Shown here piece after piece: positions 35,249 to 45,400 of a stretch of 64,000 nucleotides of DNA. The DNA lies in contig JARLJS010000088.1 of assembly GCA_031291075.1 (NCBI GenBank), positions 29,117 to 93,116 on the forward strand, in the 5' to 3' direction. The stretch comes from Nevskia sp. Lineage in GTDB: Bacteria > Pseudomonadota > Gammaproteobacteria > Nevskiales > Nevskiaceae. Within the stretch, counting starts at the first letter, position 1; each line of letters starts with the position of its first letter. The notes under the pieces were generated by a model. That model did not search any database and was not told the DNA's origin. It worked only from the letters and a program-made list of their open reading frames with translations. The position numbers were made by a program, and so were the translations under genes.

Positions 35249-36601
35249 ATGACCCTCAACCAAACCTGGATGCAACGCTCCCTCGCCCACGTCTGGCATC
35301 CCTGTACCCAGATGAAGGACCACGAGTGGCTGCCGCTGGTGCCGGTGAAGTCGGCGGAAGGGGTGTGGCTGGAGGACTTCGAGGGCAAGCGCTACCTCGA
35401 CGCGGTCAGCTCGTGGTGGACCAGCATCTTCGGCCACCGCCACCCGCATATCGTGATGCGGCTGAAGGAGCAGCTCGACCGGCTCGACCACGTGCTGCTG
35501 GGCGGCTTCACCCATGAGCCGGCGGTGGTACTGGCGGAGAAACTCTGCGCCATCGCGCCGAAGGGGCTGACGCGCTGCTTCTACGCCGACAACGGCAGCT
35601 CGGCGGTGGAGGTGGCGCTGAAGATCAGCGCGCACTACTGGCGTAACCTGGGTCAGCCGCGCAAGACCAAGTACATCTCGCTGACCAACGCATATCACGG
35701 CGAGACGCTGGGCGCGCTGGCGGTGGGCGGCACCCGGCTATACCGCGACGCCTATGCGCCGCTGCTGATGCAGCCGATCCAGGTGCCCTCGCCGGACTGC
35801 TTCGACCGCGCCCCGGGCGAGGCCTGGGAGGATCACACGCGGCGCCGCTTCCGCCACATGGAGGAAGCGCTGGAGCGCCATGCCGGCGAGGTGGCGGCGG
35901 TGATCGTGGAGCCGCTGGTGCAGTGCGCCGGCGGCATGCGCATGTACCACCCGATCTACCTGCGCCTGCTGCGCGAGGCCTGCAGCCGCCACGGCGTGCA
36001 CCTGATCGCCGACGAGATCGCGGTGGGCTTCGGCCGCACCGGGCGCATGTTCGCCTGCGACTGGGCCGGCATCACGCCGGACCTGATGTGCCTGTCCAAG
36101 GGACTCACCGGCGGCACCCTGCCGCTGTCGGCGGTGCTGTGCGGCGACACCATCTACGAAGCGTTCTACGACGACTACGCCAGCTACAAGGCGTTCCTGC
36201 ACTCGCACAGCTTCAGCGGCAACCCGCTGGGCTGCGCGGCGGCGCTGGCGACGCTGGAGCTGTTCGAGCAGTCCGACGTGCACTCCGCCAACCGCCGGCT
36301 GGCGGCGCTGATGTGGGGCGCGATGACCGGGCTGTCCAGCCACCGCAACGTCATCGACATCCGCCAGCAGGGCATGATCCTGGCGGTGGAGCTGGCGAAG
36401 AACCCGCGCAAGCGCGAGCCCTACCCCGCCGAGGAGCGCCGCGGCCTGCGAGTCTACCGCCACGGGCTGGAACGCGGCGTGCTGCTGCGCCCGCTGGGCA
36501 ACGTGGTGTACCTGATGCCGCCCTACACCATCACGCCGGAGCAGATCGTGACGATGTGCGAGGCGGCGATCGAGGGGATCGAGGTCGCCACCCGCGACTA
36601 G
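35249..36601 (+). CDS. bioA: Adenosylmethionine-8-amino-7-oxononanoate aminotransferase
   Basis: A 450-residue class-III PLP aminotransferase converting KAPA to DAPA in biotin synthesis with S-adenosylmethionine as amino donor. W-H-P-C-T-Q-M-K-D-H (15-24), VSSWWTSIFGHRHPHI, NAYHGETLGAL and VEPLVQCAGGMRMY are BioA hallmarks. The PLP lysine is in CLSKGLTGGTLPLS, near residue 284. It stands alone; no other bio gene is in the window. The stop codon lies inside the terminal inverted repeat of a MITE-like element. Confidence 0.94.
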   Translation: MTLNQTWMQRSLAHVWHPCTQMKDHEWLPLVPVKSAEGVWLEDFEGKRYLDAVSSWWTSIFGHRHPHIVMRLKEQLDRLDHVLLGGFTHEPAVVLAEKLCAIAPKGLTRCFYADNGSSAVEVALKISAHYWRNLGQPRKTKYISLTNAYHGETLGALAVGGTRLYRDAYAPLLMQPIQVPSPDCFDRAPGEAWEDHTRRRFRHMEEALERHAGEVAAVIVEPLVQCAGGMRMYHPIYLRLLREACSRHGVHLIADEIAVGFGRTGRMFACDWAGITPDLMCLSKGLTGGTLPLSAVLCGDTIYEAFYDDYASYKAFLHSHSFSGNPLGCAAALATLELFEQSDVHSANRRLAALMWGAMTGLSSHRNVIDIRQQGMILAVELAKNPRKREPYPAEERRGLRVYRHGLERGVLLRPLGNVVYLMPPYTITPEQIVTMCEAAIEGIEVATRD

Positions 36602-36773
36602 AGCGTCTTTGGTTTAGATGCATACATGTTTGTTCCCCTCTCCCGCTTGCGGGAGAGGGGTAGGGGAGAGGGGCTTTTGGCCGGACGCAAAGCCCCTCTC
36701 CCGGCCCTGCGGGCCACCCTCTCCCGCACGCGGAGAGGGGAAGATGTGTGCACGTAAAGAGAAAATGCTCTAG
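36598..36773. mobile_element. MITE-like palindromic element
   Basis: A 176-bp element with imperfect terminal inverted repeats of about 30 bp: it starts CTAGAGCGTCTTTGGTTTAG and its far end, read in reverse, starts CTAGAGCATTTTCTCTTTAC. Inside are strong hairpins: CCCCTCTCCCGC/GCGGGAGAGGGG (36635-36660), GAGAGGGGCTTT/AAAGCCCCTCTC (36666-36700) and another CCCTCTCCGC-type pair to 36740. No coding capacity. It overlaps the bioA stop codon (TAG 36599-36601). Confidence 0.7.
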
Positions 36774-36807
36774 GCGCATGCCGGATCCAGCGGATTCAGC
36801 GCGGCGC

Positions 36808-36843
36808 CGTGGGTCCCTGGACCCCGGCCTGCGCCGGGGTGAC
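36808..36843. repeat. REP-like GC hairpin
   Basis: GTGGGTCCCTGGACCCCGGC then CTGC then GCCGGGGTGACG. Perfect arms ACCCCGGC (36821-36828) and GCCGGGGT (36833-36840). This resembles extragenic palindromes common in GC-rich proteobacteria. It lies between bioA and the convergent sulfotransferase gene and may also end transcription. Confidence 0.5.
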
Positions 36844-36859
36844 GATTGATCAGACTTCC

Positions 36860-37792
36860 CTAAGCGCTGCGCGACAGGTCGAAGCGGGTGTTGGCCGCCG
36901 CGTCCGCCGGCGCCGCCTGCCCCTGCAGTTGCGCCAGCTCGGCGCTGACCACGTCGTAGTCATGCAGGTTGGCGCGCAGCCAGCGCTGCAGCATCGGCCC
37001 GAACAGCTCCTCGAACTTGCGCTGCGGCTGCCGCAGCGGCGCCATCACCGACTCGCGCTGCCAGGGCTCGGTGGCGATATCCGGCCGGTCCTGCGCCGAT
37101 GCCGGCGCGACGGCGACGCCGGCGAAGCGCGCCAGGCGCTCCACCGCCTGTTGCGGCTCCCGCTGCAGGTCCTCGTAACGCAGCACCAGGTGTCCGGGCC
37201 GGCCGGCGTGGCGCAGGTGCGTCTCCACCGCACGGTTCCAGCATTCGCTCCACTCGGCGATGCCGCCCAGGAAGGCGCGCTGCCCGGCGTAGCGGAGCTG
37301 GCCGTCGATGATGGAGGCGACCACGTCCTCGCAGTTGCGCACCACGTGGACGAAGCGTGCATCGGGCACGTGCCTGGCGATCACATCGACGTAGGCGAAA
37401 TGATGCGGCGTCTTCTCCACCCAGGCGGTGCAGCCGCGCGCCGCCGCCGCCGCGTCCATCCGCGCGACGAAGGCGTCGATATAGGAGCGGCCGCGCAGCC
37501 GGCGCGGCAGGCCCTTGCCGCCGGCCAGCGGTGCCAGCGCCTCGCACAGCTTGCGGTGGGTGCGGCCGTTGACGAACAGCATGTGGCGCCGCCAGATCGC
37601 GGCGGCAGCCCGGTCGTTGCGCAGCCATTCGTTGAGGCCGCGCAGCAGCAGGGTGAAGTAATGCGTCTCGGGCACGGTGAAGACGCCGCGCAGACGCGCC
37701 AGCGTGGCCTGGACCACGGTGGTGCCGGAACGGGGACAGCCAACCACGAAGATCCGGCTGGGCGCGGTCCTCCGCTCGGCTTCCATGGGCAT
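36860..37792 (-). CDS. PAPS-dependent sulfotransferase family protein
   Basis: A 310-residue protein. IFVVGCPRSGTTVVQATLAR (about 14-33) is the canonical 5'-phosphosulfate-binding loop, and FVHVVRNCEDVVASIIDG (about 150-167) resembles the 3'-phosphate-binding region. An E-K-T-P-H-H segment near 130 is also typical. The frame extends to 37894, but the ATG at 37792 starts just before the fold. No signal peptide. It stands alone beside repeats, unrelated in strand to the sulfotransferase at 19349. The acceptor is unknown. Confidence 0.85.
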   Translation of the reverse strand: MPMEAERRTAPSRIFVVGCPRSGTTVVQATLARLRGVFTVPETHYFTLLLRGLNEWLRNDRAAAAIWRRHMLFVNGRTHRKLCEALAPLAGGKGLPRRLRGRSYIDAFVARMDAAAAARGCTAWVEKTPHHFAYVDVIARHVPDARFVHVVRNCEDVVASIIDGQLRYAGQRAFLGGIAEWSECWNRAVETHLRHAGRPGHLVLRYEDLQREPQQAVERLARFAGVAVAPASAQDRPDIATEPWQRESVMAPLRQPQRKFEELFGPMLQRWLRANLHDYDVVSAELAQLQGQAAPADAAANTRFDLSRSA

Positions 37793-37960
37793 CACGCTGC
37801 TCCTGTGTCCCGCGCCAAGGCGGCACGCAGTCAGCGCCCGCGACCGACACGCCGCACCCGGCACGAACGCGATCCGCCACGCTTTATCGACCACTTAATG
37901 TAGTGATCGGTTGCCCCGGCGGGGCACCGTTTTACCGAACTTTACAGAGGCATTGCGCCT

Positions 37961-38755
37961 TCAATCGAAGGGGATTTCGAAGATCGCCTTGACGGTCCAC
38001 TTGTCGGTGGCGGGGGTCAGCCCGCGCCCCACGCCGAACTGGAACGGCAGCGGGCCGCGGTCGACGTCGGTGACCAGGTAGAGCATGTTGTTCTGCGCGC
38101 CCCAGGAGTCGAAGTGTCGGACATGGCCAAAGTCGGAGTAGTACTCCGGCCCCAGCAGCACGCCTTGGAAGATGCGCCGCGACACCTTGAGCCCGATGTT
38201 GAAGTCCGGGTTGCGGCGGTCGGTATCGGGCGACAGGTTGAGGTCGAAGATGGGGTTGAACGCGATCAGCCAGGTATCGTCGTGGTAGCCGCCGATGGTG
38301 CGGAACTCCATGGTCAGCCGCGACTCGGAGTACTTTTTCGCCAGGTCGGACAGCTCGACGTTCTCGCCGGCGTACCAGCCGCCGTGCTCGCCCGGGCGGA
38401 CCGGCATCCACTTCAGCCGCAGCTTGGAGCCGGCCACGGAATAGGCGCCGTTGGACTGCAGGTTGGTCGGGATGTACATGCCGGCCTCGAGCGCATCGGT
38501 GAGGCCGTAGGAAAACTCGGGATTGATGCGGGTGCCGTGGTTGGGGGTGACCTCGCCCGGATAGTCTGGCGCGCTGCGGCCCTCCGGCGTGTTGTTGACG
38601 TGCAGCTCCAGGTGGAACTCGCCCGGCTTGTTGATATCGTCGGTATAGACCTGGATCTCGTCTTCCAGCTCGGCGTGCGCCGCGGCACCGGCCAGCGTCG
38701 CGGCCAGCGCGGCCACGGCAGCGGCCATCCGACGAAACCGGTTTCGATGGTGCAT
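37961..38755 (-). CDS. Predicted outer-membrane beta-barrel protein
   Basis: A 264-residue protein with a signal peptide (M-H-H-R-N-R-F-R-R then AAAVAALAATLAGAAAHA, cleavage before ELEDE, about residue 28). The mature part alternates polar and aromatic residues (EFHLELHVNNTP, EFSYGLTDALEAGMYIPT, LRLKWMPV, FNIGLKVSR) and ends in a phenylalanine-containing strand (AIFEIPFD), a barrel pattern. It resembles proteins annotated as porin-like or of unknown function; no specific family recognised. The ATG at 38755 fits the signal peptide best; the frame is open to 38968. Confidence 0.7.
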   Translation of the reverse strand: MHHRNRFRRMAAAVAALAATLAGAAAHAELEDEIQVYTDDINKPGEFHLELHVNNTPEGRSAPDYPGEVTPNHGTRINPEFSYGLTDALEAGMYIPTNLQSNGAYSVAGSKLRLKWMPVRPGEHGGWYAGENVELSDLAKKYSESRLTMEFRTIGGYHDDTWLIAFNPIFDLNLSPDTDRRNPDFNIGLKVSRRIFQGVLLGPEYYSDFGHVRHFDSWGAQNNMLYLVTDVDRGPLPFQFGVGRGLTPATDKWTVKAIFEIPFD

Positions 38756-38912
38756 GTAAGCGCCTGTGGTTGCCGTGCCAGCCCACCCCCCGGGGCGCGG
38801 GCTTGCGGCCGCAAGGCCCGACCGGATCGGGTGACGGGCCCGGAGCCAGTCGTTGCTTTGACGGGGCGGGCAGCCCGCCCCCCACCGGAGCAAGGCGGTG
38901 CACTTTAGCTTA

Positions 38913-39289
38913 AACCTAGAAACGGCAGTTGGCCGCGGGAGAAGCCCCAAATTGGTTGAGGTGATCACAAATTTGTGAAGGTGTGGATTTCACCACCTGG
39001 GTGAATGCTTCTCCCGCTGGATCGGCGCTCGGCGCCCCTCGCGGGTCTGGCTTGGCGCGCCCGCGACACGGTGCCCCGAAGGGTGGTTGCGGGAGCGGGC
39101 GCAGGGGCGCCGACCAACCCCAGGCCAACGCGTGCGCTGCGCCGCCTCCCGCACCCACAGCCCTTCGGGCTGGCACCGTGTCGGCGCCGCACTCAACCCA
39201 TGGAACCACCATGGGTTTCGCTCCAGGCCGGCGCCATCCCTCGCTGCGGGATCGCCGATCATCCGATCCCCAACTGCCGTTTCTAGGTT
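38913..39289. mobile_element. 377-bp element bounded by a perfect 20-bp inverted repeat
   Basis: AACCTAGAAACGGCAGTTGG at 38913-38932 is exactly inverted at 39270-39289. Nested inside are CGGGAGAAGC/GCTTCTCCCG (38936-38945 and 39007-39016), a long imperfect stem around CGACACGGTGCC/GGCACCGTGTCG (about 39064 and 39172), and an AACCCATGG/CCATGGGTT hairpin near 39195. No convincing ORF. It fills most of the gap between the outer-membrane protein gene and fdxA. Consistent with a non-autonomous mobile element or a structured RNA locus. Confidence 0.6.
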
Positions 39290-39347
39290 AAAATTAGCTT
39301 TCGCCCTGTGCGAGACACCCCAAGTTCCTTTAGATCGATCGGCTGCC

Positions 39348-39671
39348 ATGACCTTTGTCGTCACCGAAAACTGCATCAAGTGCAAATACACCGACTGCGT
39401 GGAAGTCTGCCCGGTGGACTGCTTCCACGAAGGTCCCAATTTCCTCGTCATCGACCCCGAAGAGTGCATCGATTGCACCCTGTGCGAACCGGAATGCCCG
39501 GTCAACGCCATCTTCGCCGAGGACGACGTGCCCGCCGAGCAGGCACAGTTCCTGGCGTTGAACAAGGATCTGTCGCGGCAATGGCCGGTGATCACCGAGC
39601 GCAAGGAGCCGCCCGCCGACGCCAAGAGCTGGGAAGGCAAGGCGGACAAGCTCAAGCTGCTCGAGCGCTGA
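39348..39671 (+). CDS. fdxA: 7Fe ferredoxin (FdxA-type)
   Basis: A 107-residue ferredoxin. Cysteines at 9, 12, 17, 21 and 25 ([18 protein letters not shown]) and at 40, 43, 46 and 50 ([13 protein letters not shown]) bind one [3Fe-4S] and one [4Fe-4S] cluster in the Azotobacter FdI-like arrangement. The C-terminal extension [14 protein letters not shown] is typical. Cytoplasmic low-potential electron carrier. The ATG at 39348 matches the family start, although the frame is open from 39087 through the inverted-repeat element. Confidence 0.95.
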   Translation: MTFVVTENCIKCKYTDCVEVCPVDCFHEGPNFLVIDPEECIDCTLCEPECPVNAIFAEDDVPAEQAQFLALNKDLSRQWPVITERKEPPADAKSWEGKADKLKLLER

Positions 39672-39732
39672 AGCCGCAGCGGCGGTCGTTGCTGCCGCTG
39701 AAGACGCCACCGATGCGAATCCGGGACGCGAG

Positions 39733-42498
39733 GTGAACAGCGCCCGCGCCCGGATCGTACCTCCCCACTCCGAACTCGCCGCCGTGCTGGCGCGGGCCAT
39801 CGTGGCCGGCCATGGCGCGGCGTTGCCGGACCTCTCCCGGATCATCGTTCTGCTGCCTGCCGCGGGCGCCGCGCCGGCGCTGCGCCGGTGCTTGAGCGCC
39901 GCGGCCGGCACCGCCCTGCTCGGTCCGCAGATCCTCAGCCTGCAGCAGTTCGCCCAGACCTGCGGCGAAGGACCGCTTCCCGTCCCTCCAGCCGAATGCC
40001 GGCTGATCCTGGTGGAGGCGCTGCGCAAATACCGCAACCTGTTTCCGGGCCAGGATCCGTGGCAGCTGGCGGAGGCGCTGTACGCGCTGTTCGAGGAGCT
40101 GAACCTGAACGCGGTGAGCCTCCCCGAGCAGGAGGAAGCCTTCGCCGGCAATCTCGCCACCGCCTATGCGGCGCGCCCGATCGCCGCGCTGTCGCGCGAA
40201 GCGCAGATCGTTCACCTGCTGTGGCGCGCTTTCCTGGAGGAGACCGGCGGCCGCAGCCCCGCCGCGGCCTATGCCGCCGCCCTGCGCTCGGCATTCGCCG
40301 GGCTGCACGCCGACGAGAGCCTGTACCTGGCCGGTTTCGATGGGTTGGCCGGCGCCGAGCACGCGGCGCTGGCGGCGCTGCCCGCAGGCCGCCACTGCGA
40401 GTTATGGCTGCAGGGCCGCGGCGAGGGCCGCGACGGCGCCGCCCTGCAGGCCTTCTGCGCCCGCCTGGGCGGCACGCCGGAACCACTGCCGGAAACGACG
40501 GACGACGCCCGCGCGCGCTTCCTCGACGCCGCGCTATCCACCGCGGCGCGCGGACCGGCGCCGGCCGATCCCGGCCTGCGCATCACCCGCGCGGAAGGCC
40601 CCGAGCACGAAGCGCGCTGCGTCGAGCTGGCGGTGCGCGAGGCCCTGCTCGACGGCTGCGGCTCCGTCGCCGTGGTCACCGAGGACCGCCGCCTGGCCCG
40701 GCGCCTGCGCGCGCTGCTGGAACGCGCCGAAATCGAACTGCAGGACCAGGGCGGCTGGGCGCTGTCCACCAGCGCGGCGGCGGCGGCGCTCAACGCCTGG
40801 CTCGACAGCTTCGAGCGGCGCTTCCAGTTCCGCCCCCTGCTGGCCCTGCTCAAGTCCGGCTTCTTCGCCGCCGACCCGGCGCTGCTGCGCACGCTGGAGC
40901 GCGACCTGGTCTACGGCGCCGGGCTGGAGTCCGGCCTGGACCGCTACCAGGCGCAGGCTGCGGCGCATCCCGGCCTGCAGGCCCTGCTGCAGAGGCTGGA
41001 ACAGGCGGCGCGCAGCCTGCCTGCCCCCGGCCGCGCGCGGCCGCTGCGCGACTGGATGGCCGGGGTGGAACGCAGCCTTCATACCCTGCAATTATGGGAC
41101 CGGTTCCGCCAGGACGAGGCGGGACGCCGCCTGATCGAGATCCTGCGCGAGCTGGACGCGGCTTTCGCGCGGCGGCCGCAGATCGCCGACTGGCGCGAAT
41201 TCCGCACCCTGCTCGACCGCGCGGTGGAGCGCGCCACCTTCGTGCCGCCGCAGGGCGGCCGCGACCGCCGCGTGCGGCTGCTGACCCTGGAGCAGAGCGC
41301 GCTGCTGCAATGCGACGCCGTGATCCTGGCCGGCGCCACCCGCAACCACATCCCGGGAGCGCCGCCGGGCGAGCCGTTCTTCAACCAATCGGTGCGCGGC
41401 GAGCTGGGCCTGCCCACCGTGGCGCAGCGGCATGCCCTCGGACTGGCGCGGCTGCGGCGCGTCCTGCACGCGGCGCCGCGGGTACGGATCACCTACGCTT
41501 CCGAACAGCCGGGCGAACCGGCGCAGCTGTCGCCCTGGATCGAGGCGCTGGAGAGCTACGCCGCGGCCGCCGGCATCGACCTGCGCGACCCGGCGCTGGC
41601 CGCCCGCGCCGGCACCCCCGCGGTGGAGATCGCGGTTACCGCCGCGCTGCCGGCAGTGGCGCGCCGCCGCCCCGCGCCAAGCGCGCCGGCGGAGCAGCTG
41701 CCGCGCCGGCTCAGCGCCACCGCCCACCAGCGGCTGGTGGACTGCCCTTACCGCTACTTCGCCGCCGGCTGTCTCGGCCTGCGCGCCGAGCAGGCGCCCG
41801 ACGAGGACCCCGACCGCAGCGACTACGGCCTGCGCGTGCACCGCATCCTGGAAGCTTTCACGCAGCAGGTCCGCGGCCTGCCCGAGCCCTTCGACGAAGC
41901 GGTGACCCCGGCCAGCCGCGACCGCGCGCAGGCCCGTCTGGAGGAGATCGCCGCCGCCGTGTTCGCGCCCGACCTGCGCGAGCGGGCGCTGGCGCACGTG
42001 TGGGTGACGGAGTTCGATGGCATCGTGCCGATGCTGCTGGACTGGCTGATGCAGCGGCAGGCGCGGCAGGTGCGTGCCGAGGTGCCCTACCAGCGTCCCT
42101 TCGGCGAGCACGCCAGCCTGTTCGGCACGGCGGACCGGGTGGAGGTGGAGCGCGACGGCGACGGCCTGCAGCTGCGCCTGGTGGACTACAAGACCGGCCG
42201 CGCGCCGGGCCGGCCCGAGGTGGAGGCGGGCGAGGAGGTGCAGCTGTTGCACTACGCCCTGCTCGACGAGCGCGCGATCAGCGTCGAATACCTGCCGCTG
42301 CGCGAGGACCAGAAGCCGCTGCGCATCGACGAGCCCGAGCTGGGCGAGTTGCGCCAGGCGGTGGGGGGCCGGCTCGACCGCATGCTGCGCGCGCTCGACG
42401 CCGGCGCGCCGATGCCGGCGCTGGGCGACGCCGCCTGCTGCAGCCGCTGCGAGTTCGCCGGCCTGTGCCGCCGCGGGGACTGGCATGAGCATGAATAG
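39733..42498 (+). CDS. PD-(D/E)XK nuclease, AddB-like
   Basis: A 921-residue protein with a GTG start. The N-terminal part is a degenerate helicase-like region (LPDLSRIIVLLPAAGAAPAL at about 31-50). The C-terminal nuclease domain (about 640-915) holds the iron-staple cysteines (D-C-P-Y-R-Y-F and CCSRCEFAGLC) and the catalytic LRLVDYKTGRAPG. Together with the downstream UvrD-like gene, whose ATG lies inside its end, it forms an AddAB-type pair. Role: double-strand break processing for recombination. The gene length is shorter than Bacillus AddB but usual for proteobacterial forms. Confidence 0.85.
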   Translation: MNSARARIVPPHSELAAVLARAIVAGHGAALPDLSRIIVLLPAAGAAPALRRCLSAAAGTALLGPQILSLQQFAQTCGEGPLPVPPAECRLILVEALRKYRNLFPGQDPWQLAEALYALFEELNLNAVSLPEQEEAFAGNLATAYAARPIAALSREAQIVHLLWRAFLEETGGRSPAAAYAAALRSAFAGLHADESLYLAGFDGLAGAEHAALAALPAGRHCELWLQGRGEGRDGAALQAFCARLGGTPEPLPETTDDARARFLDAALSTAARGPAPADPGLRITRAEGPEHEARCVELAVREALLDGCGSVAVVTEDRRLARRLRALLERAEIELQDQGGWALSTSAAAAALNAWLDSFERRFQFRPLLALLKSGFFAADPALLRTLERDLVYGAGLESGLDRYQAQAAAHPGLQALLQRLEQAARSLPAPGRARPLRDWMAGVERSLHTLQLWDRFRQDEAGRRLIEILRELDAAFARRPQIADWREFRTLLDRAVERATFVPPQGGRDRRVRLLTLEQSALLQCDAVILAGATRNHIPGAPPGEPFFNQSVRGELGLPTVAQRHALGLARLRRVLHAAPRVRITYASEQPGEPAQLSPWIEALESYAAAAGIDLRDPALAARAGTPAVEIAVTAALPAVARRRPAPSAPAEQLPRRLSATAHQRLVDCPYRYFAAGCLGLRAEQAPDEDPDRSDYGLRVHRILEAFTQQVRGLPEPFDEAVTPASRDRAQARLEEIAAAVFAPDLRERALAHVWVTEFDGIVPMLLDWLMQRQARQVRAEVPYQRPFGEHASLFGTADRVEVERDGDGLQLRLVDYKTGRAPGRPEVEAGEEVQLLHYALLDERAISVEYLPLREDQKPLRIDEPELGELRQAVGGRLDRMLRALDAGAPMPALGDAACCSRCEFAGLCRRGDWHEHE

Positions 42499-45400
42499 GT
42501 TGGGGCCGGCCGGCAGCGGCGACGCGCTCGATCCGGGCCGCAGCGTGGCGGTGACGGCGTCGGCCGGCAGCGGCAAGACCTGGCTGCTGGTGTCGCGGGT
42601 GGTACGCCTGCTGCTGGAAGGCCAGGCGTCGGGCGGCATCCTGGCGCTCACCTTCACCCGCAAAGCCGCGGCCGAGATGCGCGAACGGGTCAACGAACGC
42701 CTGCGCCTGCTGGCCTACGGCGAGCCGGCGCAGGTCGAGGCGGAGCTGGCGCTGCTGGGACTGCAGCCGGCGCCGGACCTGCTGCAGCGGGCCCGCGGCC
42801 TCTACGACGCGCAACTGTTCGATCCCCTGCCCCTGCGCGCGCAGACGCTGCATGCCTTCTGCCAGGACCTGCTTTCACGCTTCGCGCTGGAGGCGGAGGT
42901 GGCGCCGGGCTTCGCCCTGGCGGAGAACGAGGGCACGCTGTACCGCCGCGCCTGGCGGCGCCTGCTGACCGGCCTGCACCGGCGGCCGGACTCGCCCGCG
43001 GCGCAGGCGCTGCGGCGCCTGATCGACCTGGGCTACGGCGAGTACGCGCTGGAGAACCTGGTGTTCGGCTTCCTCGCCCACCGCGCCGACTGGTGGGCCT
43101 ACACCGAGAACCAGGCCGAGCCGCTGCAGTACGCGATGGAGCGTCTGCGGCAGGCGCCGGCGCTGGCCGACCCCGGGCCGGCCGAAGACCTCGACGGCGA
43201 GGCGTTCAGCGCGCGCCTGAAGATCCTCTACCGCTGGCTGCTGCGCGCGGGCGGCACCCGCTACGTCAAGACCGAGCAGGTCGGGACGGCCCTCAACGCC
43301 GCGGGCGAGGAGCGCTACCAGGCGCTGCTCGCAGCCCTGTTCAAGCAGGATGGCGAGCGTTACCGCTTCCAGCTGCTGAAAGCCAGCCGCGGACACCTGA
43401 GCGAGTCGGAGATCGAGCACTTCGAGACCTGCCACGAGGAGGTGGTGAGCGCGGTGGAGCACCAGCGCCGCCATCACCTGCGCGAGCTGTGCCTGCGGCG
43501 CACCGAGGCCGGGCTGCAGCTCGGCGGCGCCGCGCTGGAAGCGCTGGAACAGGAGCTGCAGCTGCAGCATGCGCTGACGTTCGCCGACCTGGAATGGCGC
43601 AGTTACCTGCTGCTGCGCGGCGCCGGCAATGCCGAGTGGATCCGCTACAAGCTCGACCAGAAGATCGACCACCTGCTGATCGACGAATTCCAGGACACCA
43701 GCCCGACGCAGTGGCGCCTGCTGCTGCCGTTCCTGGAGGAGATGGCGGCGGGTGACGCCGGCCGGCAGCGCAGCGTGTTCATCGTCGGCGACGCCAAGCA
43801 GAGCATCTACGGCTTCCGCCGCGCCAATCCCGCGCTGCTGGGCACCGCCGCCGCCTGGCTGCGTTCGCAGCTCGACGCGGCGACGGTGCCGCTCAACGAT
43901 TCGCGCCGCTCGGCGCAGGCGGTGATCGACTTCGTCAACGCCCTGTTCGAACCCGCTCCGCTGGGCGCCGCCATCGGCTACGTCCGCCACGGCACCCACC
44001 GCGGCGCGGATTGGGGGCGGATCGAGCTGGCGCCGCTGATCGAGCCGGCGCCGCGGATGGTGGAGGCGCTGGTGGACGCCCTGCCGGAGCGCATGCTGCG
44101 CGACCCGCTGACCGCCCCGCGCGAGCTGGACGAAATCACCCGCGCCGAGCAGGAGGGCCGCCAGGTGGCCGCCCGCATCCGCGCGCTGATCGAGGCGGCG
44201 CCGGCGGTGAGCGAGGGCGCCGGCACGCGCGCCATCGGCTACGGCGATGTGATGGTGCTGGCGCGCTCGCGCACCCACCTGCAGGCGCTGGAGCAGGCGC
44301 TGACCGCGGCCGGCATCCCCTATGTCGGCAGCAGCCGCGGCACCCTGCTCGACACCGCCGAGGCACGCGACCTGGTGGCGCTGCTGCGCTTCCTCAATGC
44401 GCCGCACCGCAGCCTGGAACTGGCGCAGGTGCTGCGGTCGCCGCTGTTCTCCGCCGACGACGCCGACCTGCTGGCGCTCGCCGCCGGCGCGGCGGAGCGG
44501 ACCTGGTTCGAGGCGCTGCCGGAGCTTGCGCCGCAGCGCCCGGAGCTGGCCCGGGCCCTGGAGCTGCTGCGCGGCTGGCTGCGGCTGGCGGCGGAGCTGG
44601 CGGCGCACGACCTGCTCGACCGCATCTGCCGCGAGGCCGACGCCGCCGCGCGCTACGAAGCCGCGCTGCCGCCGGTGGCGGCGGCGCGGGTGCGCGCCAA
44701 CCTGGGCGCCTTCGTGCAGCTCGCGCTGGAAGCGGACAGCGGCCGCTATCCGAGCCTGACCCGTTTCCTCGACTACCTGGAGGAGCTCACGCTGAGCGCG
44801 GCGCAGGCCGCCGGGGAGGCGCCGGACGAGGCACCACCGCCGGCCGCGCGGGGCCAGGTGCGGGTGCTGACCATCCACGCCGCCAAGGGCCTGGAAGCGC
44901 CGGCGGTATTCCTGGTCAACGCCGGGCGGATCATCGCCCCGCGCGTGCCGCGCTGGCTGATCGACTGGCCCTCCGCCGCCGACCGCCCCGAGCTGATGCT
45001 GCTGCCCGGGCGCAACGGCGAACGCGATGCCTGCAGCGAGCAACTGATCGAACGACAGCAGGAGCGCGAGGAGCGCGAGGACCTCAACCTGCTCTACGTA
45101 GCGGTGACCCGTGCACGCCAGTTCCTGCACATCAGCGGGTTCCGGCAGAGCAACCAGGGCGAGCGCAGCAGCTGGTACGACCATGCGCGGGCGGCGCTGC
45201 AGCAGCTCGGCAACGGCGATGCGGCACCGCTGGCGGGGCTGGCGCAGGACAGCCAGCACTACGGCAGCGGCGAGATCGCGCGCGGCTCACCCGCGCCGGC
45301 GGATGCCGGCCACGCACCCGACGATCCGCGGCTGCGCCGGCCGATCCCGGCCCCGCAACCCGTGGCAGCCTCACCCAGCGCGCTCGCAGCGGACGCGGGC

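Noticed and set aside
42875..45259. Long antisense frame across the AddA-like gene
   Set aside because: The plus strand has all helicase motifs; the antisense translation is low in motif content and typical of GC-rich shadows.
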